This document shows positions 8,386-18,941 of a stretch of 64,000 nucleotides of DNA, piece by piece. The translations under genes were made by a program, and so were the position numbers. Source of the DNA: Actinophytocola sp963825445 (GTDB taxonomy: Bacteria; Actinomycetota; Actinomycetes; Mycobacteriales; Pseudonocardiaceae). Every line of letters begins with the position of its first letter. Position 1 is the stretch's first letter. Below the pieces are notes generated by a model. It did no database searches. It worked only from the letters and a program-made list of their open reading frames with translations, and had not been told where the DNA came from. The stretch lies in contig CAWGTM010000006.1 in NCBI GenBank assembly GCA_963825445.1, positions 166,051 to 230,050 of the forward strand. The letters are read 5' to 3'.

Positions 8386-9924
8386 ATGAACGGGCAGCCC
8401 TATCCGAGACATGGTGTGCCAGGCCCGGCGCAGGGGCACCCCGGCCCGCCAGGGCCAGCCTGGCCCGGTTATCCGCCGGTCCCGCCGCCGGGCGGTGCGA
8501 AGCCGAAGCGAACCGGGCGGGTCGTCACCATCGTGGTCGTCACCGTGCTGTTGGTGGCCGGGGCCGCAGGAGGCGTGTGGTACTGGCAGTCGGGCGGCGA
8601 TTCCAGCGGTTCCGGGGACTCCGGCGGGCTGGCTGCGGAAGCGGACCAGCAGCTCGAGCTCCTGATGGAGGAGATGTACCCCGAGGACTGGAAGCCCGTC
8701 GGCTCCAACATCGAGATGACTGTCGGTGCCTGGCTCGACGGACACTGGTGGACCGAGGGACACCTGGTGCGGGAGATGCCGGACGAGGTGGTGGCCTACG
8801 ACCTGGCCGATGGTTCGGTCGCGTGGCAGGTCCCGGTGCTGGGCAACGGCAACTGCCGTGCCTCGCTCGAGCAGTCCGCGAACGGCTACGTCATGGTGCT
8901 GGGCGGTGACGAGTGGGGGGTCTGCACCCGGCTCACGGCCGTCGACGTCACCGCGGGCACGGCGGCGTGGACGAAGGAGATCGCGCCGATCGACGGCGGA
9001 GCCGGCAAACGCGATCTGCTTCCCACGGGCAAGCACCGCCCGGTGATCGTGGGTGACAACGTGTACGTCGCCACCGAGCAGGGCGGCCAAATCTTCAGCG
9101 TTCTGGACGGTTCGCAACCGACGCCACACACGCCGAGCAGTTGCTTCACCACCGCCTTCCTCGCCATCGCCGACACCCTGTTGGCCAAGCGGGACTGCGC
9201 GAGTTCCACAGCGGAGGACCGGCCGGGCCTGCACCTGGCCGCCTTCGACCCTGCCCTGAACCCGCTGTGGACGTGGGTGCTCCCCGAGGACGAGACCGAG
9301 CTGGAACTGAACGGTGTGCTGTCGGTCGATCCGTTGGTCGTGGTCGTCGACTCGGACAACGCGACCGAGGTGTGGCGGGTGGAGCCCGGCAGTGGGGCTC
9401 CGGACGATCACGGTCAGCACACCGTTCTCGCGTCGACCACCGGAGTGGGTGAGTTCATGCGGCCGTGCGGGTACCAGACGACGCCGTTGGAGCCCTGCCC
9501 CCGGGCGCTGGTCGGCGACGGCGTGCTCTACCTGCAGTCGATTCTGGACGAGAACGCCCGCCAGAAAGGGATGCTCGCGCTCGATCTCACGACGGGCGAG
9601 GAGCTGTGGCACGCCCGTCCTGACGGGGAGTTGAGCGTCGCGCCCCTTGGCCTGGACGAGAACGGGCGGTTGGTCGCCCTGCGGTTCCAGTCCCCGGACC
9701 AGCGGGGCGTCGTGGTGTCCGTCGATCCGGCGAACGGAGGTCTGACGCCCCTGGTCGGGCTGCCGCCGAGGGACCAGTTGTCCAGCGACCGAATCAGGAA
9801 CCTGGTGGAGAACAGCGATCTGGACGAGGAGCTGTCCTGGCACGACGGTCACCTGGCGTTCCTGGACCTGGCCCCGGAGGTGACCAGCGCCGCCGGAGCA
9901 CCGGCCACCGTCGTCTTCACGTGA
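8386..9924 (+). CDS. Membrane-anchored PQQ-like beta-propeller protein
   Basis: 512 residues. A Pro/Gly-rich cytoplasmic leader (residues 1-45) precedes one transmembrane helix (VVTIVVVTVLLVAGAAGGVWYW), a Ser/Gly linker and a large extracytoplasmic domain. That domain has repeated blades of the WD/PQQ-like kind (VVAYDLADGSVAWQVPV, LTAVDVTAGTAAWTKEI, MLALDLTTGEELWHARP). There is no enzyme motif, so a binding or sensing role is more likely than a quinoprotein dehydrogenase. It follows the anti-sigma-like gene by 82 bases on the same strand and may be the third member or a target of the sigma module. Confidence 0.8.
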   Translation: MNGQPYPRHGVPGPAQGHPGPPGPAWPGYPPVPPPGGAKPKRTGRVVTIVVVTVLLVAGAAGGVWYWQSGGDSSGSGDSGGLAAEADQQLELLMEEMYPEDWKPVGSNIEMTVGAWLDGHWWTEGHLVREMPDEVVAYDLADGSVAWQVPVLGNGNCRASLEQSANGYVMVLGGDEWGVCTRLTAVDVTAGTAAWTKEIAPIDGGAGKRDLLPTGKHRPVIVGDNVYVATEQGGQIFSVLDGSQPTPHTPSSCFTTAFLAIADTLLAKRDCASSTAEDRPGLHLAAFDPALNPLWTWVLPEDETELELNGVLSVDPLVVVVDSDNATEVWRVEPGSGAPDDHGQHTVLASTTGVGEFMRPCGYQTTPLEPCPRALVGDGVLYLQSILDENARQKGMLALDLTTGEELWHARPDGELSVAPLGLDENGRLVALRFQSPDQRGVVVSVDPANGGLTPLVGLPPRDQLSSDRIRNLVENSDLDEELSWHDGHLAFLDLAPEVTSAAGAPATVVFT

Positions 9925-9983
9925 CGGCGGCCGGACCCTGGCCGCGGCCTCGACTAACCTGTCCAGGCGTGAGCAGCGCAGAC

Positions 9984-10961
9984 ATGACATCGGACCAGCA
10001 GAACACCGGAGCGCAGGGCGTCGGCCTCGCCACCATCGCCGACGACGGCACGGTGCTGGACACCTGGTTCCCCCATCCCAAGCTGGACGACGGCCGCTTC
10101 CCGGGCACCCAACGCCTGTCCGAGCAGGAGGTGGCCGACGAACTCGGCGCGGGGGTGTCCGCGCTGCTCGGCCCGGACACCGACCGCGGTGTCGAGGTCG
10201 TGGCGGTCCGCACGGGGATCACGTCGCTGGCCGACCCGCCGGCCGACGCGCACGACGCCTACCTGCGGCTGCATCTGCTTTCGTCCCGGCTGGTGCAGCC
10301 CCACGGGCTGAACCTCGACGGCCTGTTCGGGGTGCTCGCCAACGTCGTGTGGACCAACCATGGCCCGTGCCGGGTCGAGGGATTTGCCGCCACCCGGCTG
10401 CGGCTGCGGGCCCGCGGCGCGGTCACCGTCTACAGCGTCGACAAGTTCCCCCGAATGGTTGATTACGTGGTGCCGGCCGGCGTGCGGATCGGCGACGCCG
10501 ACCGGGTCCGGCTCGGCGCCCACCTGGCCACCGGCACCACGGTCATGCACGAGGGCTTCGTGAACTTCAACGCCGGCACGCTCGGCGCGTCGATGGTCGA
10601 GGGCCGCATCTCGGCGGGCGTGGTGGTCGGCGACGCGTCGGACGTCGGCGGCGGCGCGTCGATCATGGGCACGCTTTCCGGCGGTGGCAAGGAGACCATC
10701 TCCGTCGGCACGGGCTGCCTGATCGGCGCGAACGCGGGTGTCGGCATCTCGCTCGGCGACGACTGCGTGGTCGAGGCCGGCCTGTACGTCACCTCGGGCA
10801 CCAAGGTCGCGCTGCCCGACGGGCGGTTGGTCAAGGCCAGGGAGCTGTCCGGTTCGTCCGGACTGCTGTTCCGGCGCAACTCGGCCACCGGCGCGGTCGA
10901 GGTGGTCGAGCGGACGGGCAGCGGGGTCGTCCTCAACGCTGCCCTGCACGCCAACGACTGA
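9984..10961 (+). CDS. dapD: Tetrahydrodipicolinate N-succinyltransferase
   Basis: A left-handed beta-helix acyltransferase that makes N-succinyl-2-amino-6-ketopimelate from tetrahydrodipicolinate and succinyl-CoA in the lysine pathway. It is close to the actinobacterial DapD: GVGLATIADDGTVLDTWFP start, hexapeptide repeats from VPAGVRIGDADRVRLGAHLA to VGISLGDDCVVEAGLYVT, and the conserved MHEGFVNFNAGT. ATG 9984 (MTSDQQN) is given; GTG 9969 in frame is an equally possible start. Together with dapE and dapC nearby it completes most of the succinylase branch. Confidence 0.95.
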   Translation: MTSDQQNTGAQGVGLATIADDGTVLDTWFPHPKLDDGRFPGTQRLSEQEVADELGAGVSALLGPDTDRGVEVVAVRTGITSLADPPADAHDAYLRLHLLSSRLVQPHGLNLDGLFGVLANVVWTNHGPCRVEGFAATRLRLRARGAVTVYSVDKFPRMVDYVVPAGVRIGDADRVRLGAHLATGTTVMHEGFVNFNAGTLGASMVEGRISAGVVVGDASDVGGGASIMGTLSGGGKETISVGTGCLIGANAGVGISLGDDCVVEAGLYVTSGTKVALPDGRLVKARELSGSSGLLFRRNSATGAVEVVERTGSGVVLNAALHAND

Positions 10962-10976
10962 CCTACGATCGGTGGA

Positions 10977-11810
10977 ATGACCACCCACCTGCGGGCACGG
11001 CTGGACGAGCAGGTTCGCGCGCTCGTCGAACACCAGGAGATCGCGAAGGCCGACACCGACCCGGAGGGCGTGCACCAGGTTCGGGTCGCCGTCCGGCGGC
11101 TCCGGGCCGTGCTGAAGGCGGGTGTGCCGGACGCCGGCGAGCTGCGTGACGAGCTGGGGTGGCTCGGCGGTGAGCTGGGTCCCGTGCGGGATCTGGACGT
11201 GGTGCTCGGCTATTTCCGTGGGCAGACGGCCGGGTTCGACGCGCGCGAGCTGGCGGCCGTCGACCGGCTGCTCGCCCCGCTGGCCGTCGACCGGGAGCGC
11301 GCGCGGAAGCGGATGGTCAAGGCGCTGCGCGGTAAGCGGTACGCGGCGCTGCTGGTGGCGCTGACGGCCGTGTCGACGTCGCCGCGGGTGGTCGTCCCGT
11401 CGAAGAAGGAGCCGGATCTGACGGGCGTGATCGTCCGGCCGGTCCGCAAGCTGCGTGCGCTGGCCGCCACCATGGCGGCCGACGCCACCGACGACGAGCT
11501 GCACGAGCTGCGGCTGCGCGGCAAGCGGCTGCGGTACGCGGCGGAGCTGGCCGAGTCGACCGGTGGCAAGCCGGTGCGCAGGCTCGTCCGGGCCACCAGG
11601 GCGTTGCAGGAGGTCCTCGGCGACCACCAGGACGCGGTGGTGGCGGAGGACCGCGTGCGGGCGCTGCTGAAGAAGACCACGGACCCGGAGGAGGCGTTCG
11701 TGGCCGGTCGGCTGGTGGAGCGGGAGCAGGTCCGGCAGGCGGCCACGCGGTCCACGTGGCGAGCGGCTTACCTCGATGTCGACGAGGCGGCGGACAAAGT
11801 GCTCAGTTGA
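10977..11810 (+). CDS. CHAD domain protein
   Basis: A 277-residue all-alpha protein. The CHAD signature is clear: GVHQVRVAVRRLRAVLKAG early, PVRDLDVVLGYF, and a second half with ELHELRLRGKRLRYAAELAE and LQEVLGDHQDAVVAEDRV. CHAD domains carry conserved His, Arg and Lys residues that bind inorganic polyphosphate; a role with polyphosphate is therefore probable but not shown here. There is no fused CYTH domain. The stop TGA overlaps the next start as TGATG, so the downstream YdeI-like gene is probably translationally coupled. It begins 15 bases after dapD. Confidence 0.9.
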   Translation: MTTHLRARLDEQVRALVEHQEIAKADTDPEGVHQVRVAVRRLRAVLKAGVPDAGELRDELGWLGGELGPVRDLDVVLGYFRGQTAGFDARELAAVDRLLAPLAVDRERARKRMVKALRGKRYAALLVALTAVSTSPRVVVPSKKEPDLTGVIVRPVRKLRALAATMAADATDDELHELRLRGKRLRYAAELAESTGGKPVRRLVRATRALQEVLGDHQDAVVAEDRVRALLKKTTDPEEAFVAGRLVEREQVRQAATRSTWRAAYLDVDEAADKVLS

Positions 11811-12193
11811 TGAGCACTTTGCCGCGGATGATGGTGCCCATGGAGATCATGGAGTTCACGGACGCGGCCCACTGGGAGTCCTGGCTGGCGTCGCACCACG
11901 AGACGACCGACGTGTGGATGAAGATCGCGAAGAAGGGCTCGTCCCACACGACCGTCACGATCGGCGAGGCCCTGGACGTGGCCCTGTGCTACGGCTGGAT
12001 CGACAGCCACCGCAAGTCCTGCGACGAGGACTACTACCTGCAGCGCTACTCCCCGCGCCGCCGCCACAGCCCGTGGTCGGTCCTGAACACGCGGAAGGTG
12101 GCGGCTCTGGTGGCGGCCGGCCGCATGCGCGAGCAGGGCCTGGCCGAGGTCCGCAGGGCCAAGGAATCCGGCCGTTGGCCGGTTACGGCGTGA
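11810..12193 (+). CDS. YdeI/OmpD-associated family protein
   Basis: A 127-residue cytoplasmic protein. The segment SWLASHHETTDVWMKIAKKG, then VTIGEALDVALCYGWIDSHRKSCDEDYYLQRYSPRRRHSPWS, is the hallmark of the YdeI family, sometimes named bacteriocin-protection proteins. The biochemical role is not established. The ATG at 11810 shares bases with the CHAD gene stop. The C-terminus is shorter than in many family members, which carry a further domain of about 60 residues. Its 3' end overlaps dapC by 11 bases, tail to tail. Confidence 0.88.
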   Translation: MSTLPRMMVPMEIMEFTDAAHWESWLASHHETTDVWMKIAKKGSSHTTVTIGEALDVALCYGWIDSHRKSCDEDYYLQRYSPRRRHSPWSVLNTRKVAALVAAGRMREQGLAEVRRAKESGRWPVTA

Positions 12194-13271
12194 GTCGGGC
12201 GGCGGCCGCTGCCACTCGTTCGTCCGAGGCCGTCAGGGCGACGCGGACGTGCTTGGCGCCCGAGGGGCCGTAGAACGTGCCGGGGGCGGCCAGAATGCCG
12301 AGCGACGCCAGCCACGCGATCGTGTCCCACGCGTCCCCGTCCCGCGTGGCCCACAGGTACAGGCCCGCCTCCGAGTGGTCGATCGTGAACCCCGCCGCCG
12401 TCAGCGCTCCCCGCAGCACCTCGCGGCGCGCGCCGAAGCGGGCCTTCTGGTCGGCCACGTGGGAGTCGTCGGACAGGGCCGCCGTCATGGCCGCCTGCAC
12501 CGGCCGCGGAACGATCATGCCCGCGTGCTTGCGGACGGCCAGTAAGGAAGCCACCAGCGCCGGGTCGCCGGTCACGTAACCCGCCCGGTAGCCGGCGAGA
12601 CTCGACGACTTCGACAGCGAGTGCACGGCCAGCAGCCCGTCCAACCGGCCGCCGGACACCGACGGATGCAGGATCGACACAGGCGAAGCCGACCAGCCCA
12701 GCGTCAGGTAGCACTCGTCCGACACCACGACCGCGCCACGCGAGCGCGCCCAGTCGACCACCTTGCGCAGATGGGCGACGGGCAGCACCTGGCCCGTCGG
12801 GTTCGACGGCGAGTTCAGCCACACCAGCCGGGGCCGCGCCGGGCCCGCGGCCAGCAGCCCGTCGGTCCGCAGGACGGAAGCGCCCGCCAGCCGGGCACCC
12901 ACCTCGTACGTCGGGTAGGCCAGCTCGGGGATGACCACCAGGTCGCCGGCACCGACGCCGAGCAGCGTCGGCAGCCACGCCACCAGTTCCTTCGACCCGA
13001 TGGTCGGCAGCACGGCCTCGGGCGACAGTCCCGTCACCTCGTGGCGTCTGGCCAGCGCCGCGACCGCGGCCTCCCGCAGCGCGGGCGTGCCGTGGGTGGT
13101 CGGGTAGCCGGGTTCGGCCGCCACCGAGGCCAGCGCGTCCTGGATCACCGTGGGCACCGGGTCGATCGGGGTGCCCACGGACAGGTCGACGATTCCGTCC
13201 GGGTGTGCGCGAGCCCTGGCACCGAACTCGGTCAGCGAGTCCCAGGGAAAGTCGGGGAGGTTCCCGATCAC
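12183..13271 (-). CDS. dapC: Succinyldiaminopimelate transaminase
   Basis: A PLP-dependent class I/II aminotransferase of 362 residues that converts N-succinyl-2-amino-6-ketopimelate to succinyl-LL-diaminopimelate with glutamate. The internal aldimine Lys lies in HSLSKSSSLAGYRAG; the WLNSPSNPTGQVLP and VVVSDECYLTLGW segments form the cofactor pocket. The GTG start at 13271 overlaps the ferredoxin stop as GTGA. The ferredoxin-aminotransferase pair is conserved in actinobacteria (Rv1177-Rv1178 from memory), which supports the DapC assignment. With dapD and dapE it gives three consecutive steps of one pathway within 7.5 kb. Confidence 0.92.
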   Translation of the reverse strand: MIGNLPDFPWDSLTEFGARARAHPDGIVDLSVGTPIDPVPTVIQDALASVAAEPGYPTTHGTPALREAAVAALARRHEVTGLSPEAVLPTIGSKELVAWLPTLLGVGAGDLVVIPELAYPTYEVGARLAGASVLRTDGLLAAGPARPRLVWLNSPSNPTGQVLPVAHLRKVVDWARSRGAVVVSDECYLTLGWSASPVSILHPSVSGGRLDGLLAVHSLSKSSSLAGYRAGYVTGDPALVASLLAVRKHAGMIVPRPVQAAMTAALSDDSHVADQKARFGARREVLRGALTAAGFTIDHSEAGLYLWATRDGDAWDTIAWLASLGILAAPGTFYGPSGAKHVRVALTASDERVAAAAARLTP

Positions 13272-13594
13272 TCGTCGTGCTCGACCGGCGGCAGATCCTT
13301 GATCCACTGCGGGTCCGCCGCGACCGTGCCGACCTTGGCCGCGCCTCCCGGCGAGCCCAGCTCGTCGAAGAAGTCGACGTTGGCCTTGGTGTATTCCTTC
13401 CACTGGTCGGGGACGTCGTCCTCGTAGTAGATGGCTTCCACCGGGCAGACCGGCTCGCAGGCGCCACAGTCCACGCACTCGTCGGGGTGGATGTAGAGCA
13501 TCCGTTCACCCACGTAGATGCAGTCGACCGGGCACTCCTCGATGCACGCCTTGTCGAGCAAGTCGACGCAGGGCTCGGCGATCACGTAGGTCAC
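13268..13594 (-). CDS. fdxA: Seven-iron (3Fe-4S/4Fe-4S) ferredoxin
   Basis: A 108-residue soluble electron carrier (FdxA/FdxC type). Cluster ligands are visible in PCVDLLDKACIEECPVDC and CVDCGACEPVCPVEAI; the first half has the spacing that in this family gives a 3Fe-4S cluster and the second half a 4Fe-4S cluster. The GTG start at 13594 has AGGAGAA just upstream. The C-terminal extension (WKEYTKANVDFFDELGSPGG) is characteristic of actinobacterial FdxA. It is first in a two-gene unit with dapC. A redox partner is not apparent in the window. Confidence 0.95.
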   Translation of the reverse strand: MTYVIAEPCVDLLDKACIEECPVDCIYVGERMLYIHPDECVDCGACEPVCPVEAIYYEDDVPDQWKEYTKANVDFFDELGSPGGAAKVGTVAADPQWIKDLPPVEHDE

Positions 13595-13683
13595 TGCGTT
13601 CTCCTGGCCTTCTGAGTAGATGTCTGACTGCAAGCGGGAGGTTACCGGCTCTCGCTAGTATCCCTCTCGGCTGATGACGTGCC

Positions 13684-14079
13684 TCACTGTGGTGCCGTGA
13701 GTGTGGCGGCGAGCACGCGACCCAGCACCACCGTGGCTGGCAGTGTCCCGCAGGCGAACAGCAGCAGCGACCGCCAGTCCGCGATCAGCACGATGTCGCC
13801 ACCCGGTCCGAACATGCCGAACGCGCCGATCGTCACCACCCACGCGCCCAGCGGCGCCACGGCCACCAACAGCGTGGGAGACAGCCGGGCGGCGGCCCCC
13901 ACCAGCAACGGCATGGTCACGGCCGCCACGAGCGACGACAGCGGAAGTGCCAGGCCACCCAGCATGTTGGGCAGGATGTAGCCGTCGAGGCGCAGCGGCA
14001 GGAACAGCAGTTCGACCACGGCCAGCACGACCGCGTCGACCATCAGCAGCGCCAGGAACAGCCGGTCGCGGGTGCTCAT
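13684..14079 (-). CDS. Small four-helix membrane protein after mshB
   Basis: 131 residues that form about four transmembrane helices (FLALLMVDAVVLAVVELLFL, LALPLSSLVAAVTMPLLVGA, LLVAVAPLGAWVVTIGAFGM, LLLFACGTLPATVVLGRVLA). ATG 14079 overlaps the mshB stop as ATGA; GTG 14082 is also possible. A membrane protein of this kind follows mshB in mycobacteria too (Rv1171-like). The function is unknown. The tight coupling to mshB suggests a link with mycothiol or with the envelope, but nothing in the sequence proves it. Confidence 0.8.
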   Translation of the reverse strand: MSTRDRLFLALLMVDAVVLAVVELLFLPLRLDGYILPNMLGGLALPLSSLVAAVTMPLLVGAAARLSPTLLVAVAPLGAWVVTIGAFGMFGPGGDIVLIADWRSLLLFACGTLPATVVLGRVLAATLTAPQ

Positions 14080-14924
14080 CACATGCCGCCGAACAGGTCG
14101 GTGTCGGCGCCCTCGGCCGCGCCCCGGGCCAGCACGTAGAACTCGGCGGCCGGGATCGGCTGGGCGATGCCGTTGGACAGCGCGTAGCTGTGTGCGCCGT
14201 CCACCGCCTGCCAGACACTCACCTGCGTGGCGTGCGCCTGGAGGGCACGAAGCTTGAGCGAGAGGACATCGGCGATCGAGACGGTGGTGGTGATCTGCGA
14301 GTCGTCGGTCACCGGCAGCTCGCCCGGTTCCGGCAGGCGGAACGGCAGCCCGTCGGCCCGGGTGAGCGCGCCGATGCCCTCCTCGGTGGCCTGGCGGGAG
14401 GTGACCGCGTAGAAGACCCGGTCCATGGTCGGGTTGGCGTCACAGGCCGCCATGGTGATCTCGTGGGCACGGATGTGGTCGGGGTGGCCGTAGCCGCCGT
14501 CCGGGCCGTAGGTGACCACCACCTGGGGCCGCACGTCGGCCAGGATGTCGGCCAGCTCGGCCGCCTGCTCGACCAGGTTCCCGCCGGCGAACGCCCTGGG
14601 GTGCCGGTTCGCGTCGGTGCCGACCATGCCGGAGTCGCGCCAGCGCCCGGCGCCACCCAGCCACCGGTGATCGGAGACTCCCAGCGCCGCACACGCGCCC
14701 CGTAGCTCGCCGATGCGGTAGCCGCCGAGCTGGTCGGCCTCGTGGGCCGCGAGCCCGCGCAGCCGGTCGGGGATGATCTCGCCCTCTTCGCCGAGCGTGC
14801 AGGTGACCAGGGTGATCTGCACGCCGGCCGCCGCGTAACGCGCGATGGTGCCGCCGGTCCAGAGACTCTCGTCGTCCGGGTGGGCGTGCACGAGTAACAG
14901 CCGGGGCGCGGCCGTGAGCGTCAT
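14079..14924 (-). CDS. mshB: GlcNAc-Ins deacetylase of mycothiol biosynthesis
   Basis: A 281-residue zinc-dependent LmbE-family deacetylase that removes acetyl from GlcNAc-myo-inositol in the second stage of mycothiol biosynthesis. The zinc motif AHPDDES lies at residues about 14-20 and the partner GHPDH at about 146-150, both intact. Length and the conserved TCTLGEEGEIIP loop fit MshB rather than the conjugate amidase Mca. Mycothiol is restricted to actinobacteria, so this gene is also a good taxonomic marker. It heads a two-gene unit with the downstream membrane protein. Confidence 0.95.
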   Translation of the reverse strand: MTLTAAPRLLLVHAHPDDESLWTGGTIARYAAAGVQITLVTCTLGEEGEIIPDRLRGLAAHEADQLGGYRIGELRGACAALGVSDHRWLGGAGRWRDSGMVGTDANRHPRAFAGGNLVEQAAELADILADVRPQVVVTYGPDGGYGHPDHIRAHEITMAACDANPTMDRVFYAVTSRQATEEGIGALTRADGLPFRLPEPGELPVTDDSQITTTVSIADVLSLKLRALQAHATQVSVWQAVDGAHSYALSNGIAQPIPAAEFYVLARGAAEGADTDLFGGM

Positions 14925-14972
14925 CCGATTGTCCCCTTCACCAGCAAGAGAATAGGCGGGCCCGTTGGTGGC

Positions 14973-16628
14973 TCAGCCACCTGAGCGTTGCCAGCGGGCG
15001 GCGTCCGCGAACGGACCGGCGGTGGGCGGACCCACCGAGACGCCGACCATTTCCGGGCGGACGACCAGTGTCTCGGCCTCCTGGTACAGGGGCATGGACA
15101 CGGCCGCCTGCCACAGCGCCGGCTCGACCGACGACAGCGCGTCGGCCGTGGACAGCGCGCCGGTGAGCGCCGCGTCCATGGTGGGCTGCATGCCCGGCTC
15201 GCAGATGCCGAACGGGTTCGCCGGGACGGGCGCGGGTGGTTCGGAGCCGTCCAGGACGCAGCCGTAGTCGGTGGCCAGGACGGTCGCCTGGTCGCCGCCG
15301 GCCGGGCGGGGGAAGACCGCCAGGTCGAAGGCGCCCTCCTCCGGCGGCGTCGCCGCGTACAGCTGGTCCACCAGCTCCAGGGCGGGCGGGGTGATCATCT
15401 CGGTGGAGATGCCGGTGACCGTCAACTGCTCGGCCACCTCGGTGGCGATGCGCTGCGCAGGCTCCCGCTCCTCGGCCGCCGCGATGGTGAGCGTCAGCGG
15501 CTGGCCCGCCCGCATCCACGCGCCGGCGATCTTCGTGTAGCCGGCCTCGGTGAGCAGCTGGGCCGCCAGCTCCGGGTCCGGCTGGGTGTTCGGAGCCGTC
15601 GGCGCGTAGCCGGCTGACGTGGGCGCCAGCACCTGGGCGTCGGCCGGCAGCGCGGACGCCGGGCCGTTGCCCGTGCCGACCGCGATCAGCTGCGCCCGGT
15701 CGAGCAGGGCGAGCACGGCCTTGCGGACCCGCAGGTCGACCACGCGGTCGGGTCGCACGGCGAGCGTGGTCACCGACGGGCGCGCCACGGTCTGTGCCTT
15801 CAGCCCCAGGGCGGCGAGCGACTCCGTGCCGACCGCGTCGGTGGTGGTCAGCAGGAGCTGGTCGTGGCCGGCGTCCAGCGCGTCGACCAGGCCCTCCTGC
15901 TCAGATCGGCGCAGGATGATCCGGTCGAGCGCGGCGGGGTCCTCCCAGTACCGGTCGTTGCGCTCCAGCACGACCTCGCCCCGGTCGGTGTCCAGCGTCT
16001 TGATGGCGAACGGGCCGGCGGTGGCCGGGAAGTTCGTCTGCAGTGCGCCCGACCAGCCGCCCGGCGCGTCCTTCAGCAGGTGGGCGGGCAGGAGCCCGGA
16101 GAACAGCGTCCGCCAGCCGGGGTAGGGCTGCTCGAACACCACCTCCACGACCTTGCCGGCCTCGCGCGCGTTGATGTCGGAGATCAGCCGGTAGCCGGCG
16201 GCGTCGAGCGTGCCGGGGTTGGCGGTGACCTGTTCGGCCAGGTAGACGAAGTCCTCGGCCGCCACCGGGGCCGCGTCCGACCAGGACGCGTCGCCGCGGA
16301 TCTCGTAGGTCACGGTGTACGGCTCGTAGCTGGTGACGTCGGCCGAGCGCATCACGTTGGTGTCCAGCCGGGCCGTGCCGTCCGCCGCCGGCCGGAACAC
16401 CGAGGGCAGCAACAGGTTCGACAACGCCGTGGTGATGGGCGACTGGTCGGCGATCTTGTGCGGGTTGTAGCCACCGGCCAGGGTGGCGACCCCCACCACC
16501 ACCTCACCCGTGTCGACCGGGCGCTGCACGGGCGACGAGACGGGCGAGTCGACCAGCTGGGGAGCCGGGGTGCACGCGGTGAGCGCGGCCGCCATCGCTA
16601 CGAGCAACAGATTTCGCCGAGTCCCCAC
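14973..16628 (-). CDS. lpqW: LpqW-like lipoprotein, solute-binding protein fold
   Basis: 551 residues with a lipoprotein signal peptide (NLLLVAMAAALTAC, lipobox LTAC) and a family 5 solute-binding domain (GYNPHKIADQSPITTALSNL, YEIRGDASWSDAAPVAAEDF). No transporter genes accompany it. Its place between mshB and typA is that of mycobacterial LpqW, a protein that affects phosphatidylinositol mannoside and lipoarabinomannan synthesis rather than import (established for mycobacteria). The same role here is inferred. It starts at GTG 16628 after GGGGAGG. An orphan peptide-binding protein is the alternative. Confidence 0.85.
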   Translation of the reverse strand: MGTRRNLLLVAMAAALTACTPAPQLVDSPVSSPVQRPVDTGEVVVGVATLAGGYNPHKIADQSPITTALSNLLLPSVFRPAADGTARLDTNVMRSADVTSYEPYTVTYEIRGDASWSDAAPVAAEDFVYLAEQVTANPGTLDAAGYRLISDINAREAGKVVEVVFEQPYPGWRTLFSGLLPAHLLKDAPGGWSGALQTNFPATAGPFAIKTLDTDRGEVVLERNDRYWEDPAALDRIILRRSEQEGLVDALDAGHDQLLLTTTDAVGTESLAALGLKAQTVARPSVTTLAVRPDRVVDLRVRKAVLALLDRAQLIAVGTGNGPASALPADAQVLAPTSAGYAPTAPNTQPDPELAAQLLTEAGYTKIAGAWMRAGQPLTLTIAAAEEREPAQRIATEVAEQLTVTGISTEMITPPALELVDQLYAATPPEEGAFDLAVFPRPAGGDQATVLATDYGCVLDGSEPPAPVPANPFGICEPGMQPTMDAALTGALSTADALSSVEPALWQAAVSMPLYQEAETLVVRPEMVGVSVGPPTAGPFADAARWQRSGG

Positions 16629-16677
16629 GTCACCTCCCCAAGTGCCCTGAGTCCATTCGAGCCTGGACCTTGCCAGA

Positions 16678-16704
16678 CGCCCCGACGAGGTGACGTGCGG
16701 GGCG
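16678..16704 (-). terminator. GC hairpin after typA
   Basis: A perfect 7-bp inverted repeat, CGCCCCG at 16678-16684 and CGGGGCG at 16698-16704, with a 13-base loop, sits 16 bases past the typA stop. There is no U-tract, as is common for actinobacterial terminators. It could equally be a processing stem. Confidence 0.45.
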
Positions 16705-16719
16705 CCCGCGCGGTTCCGC

Positions 16720-18672
<1,953 letters not shown>

Positions 18673-18735
18673 TGGCTGCGCGCGGATGATGGTCGCGGCA
18701 TAGTGAGGATAGCCCGCGAGACTGGCGCAATTGGC

Positions 18736-18754
18736 AAAGGTTAGCTTAACCTAA
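18736..18754. promoter_or_regulatory. IdeR/DtxR-type iron box
   Basis: The 19-bp AAAGGTTAGCTTAACCTAA agrees at 16 of 19 positions with the DtxR/IdeR consensus TTAGGTTAGSCTAACCTAA and is a near-perfect palindrome. It lies 27 bases before the preferred TTG start of the small Cys/Lys-rich gene and 64 bases before the typA start on the other strand. Binding by an iron-dependent repressor is inferred from the match. Confidence 0.8.
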
Positions 18755-18781
18755 GTGGTCGCCGAGTCCTTTGGAGCACCG

Positions 18782-18940
18782 TTGGGCAAGAAGCACGCGA
18801 GGTCGCCAGCCGACCTCGTGCGGAAGTGGACGAAGGCCGGCAAGGTCAAGAAGAAGTGCTGCCGGTCGAAGTCCCGCTGCAAGCGTTGCCCGGTCCTCGC
18901 ACTCAAGAAGGCCAAGGTCAAGCTGGCAAAAGCCGCCTGA
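18782..18940 (+). CDS. Cys- and Lys-rich microprotein under an iron box
   Basis: A 52-residue, strongly basic protein. TTG 18782 starts MGKKHARSPADLVRKW and has GGAG upstream; GTG 18755 would add nine residues and begin right at the iron box. Four Cys are clustered at residues 26, 27, 33 and 36 (KKCCRSKSRCKRCP), followed by a Lys/Ala-rich tail like those of nucleic-acid-binding proteins. Short proteins of this look occur in other actinobacteria (from memory, without a named family). The iron box immediately upstream implies expression when iron is scarce. Metal binding or binding to nucleic acid are both open possibilities. Confidence 0.72.
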   Translation: MGKKHARSPADLVRKWTKAGKVKKKCCRSKSRCKRCPVLALKKAKVKLAKAA

Positions 18941-18941
18941 G

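Noticed and set aside
10977..12193. CHAD-YdeI pair as a new toxin-antitoxin system
   Set aside because: Overlap alone is not evidence; both are common housekeeping-type families and no toxin motif is seen.
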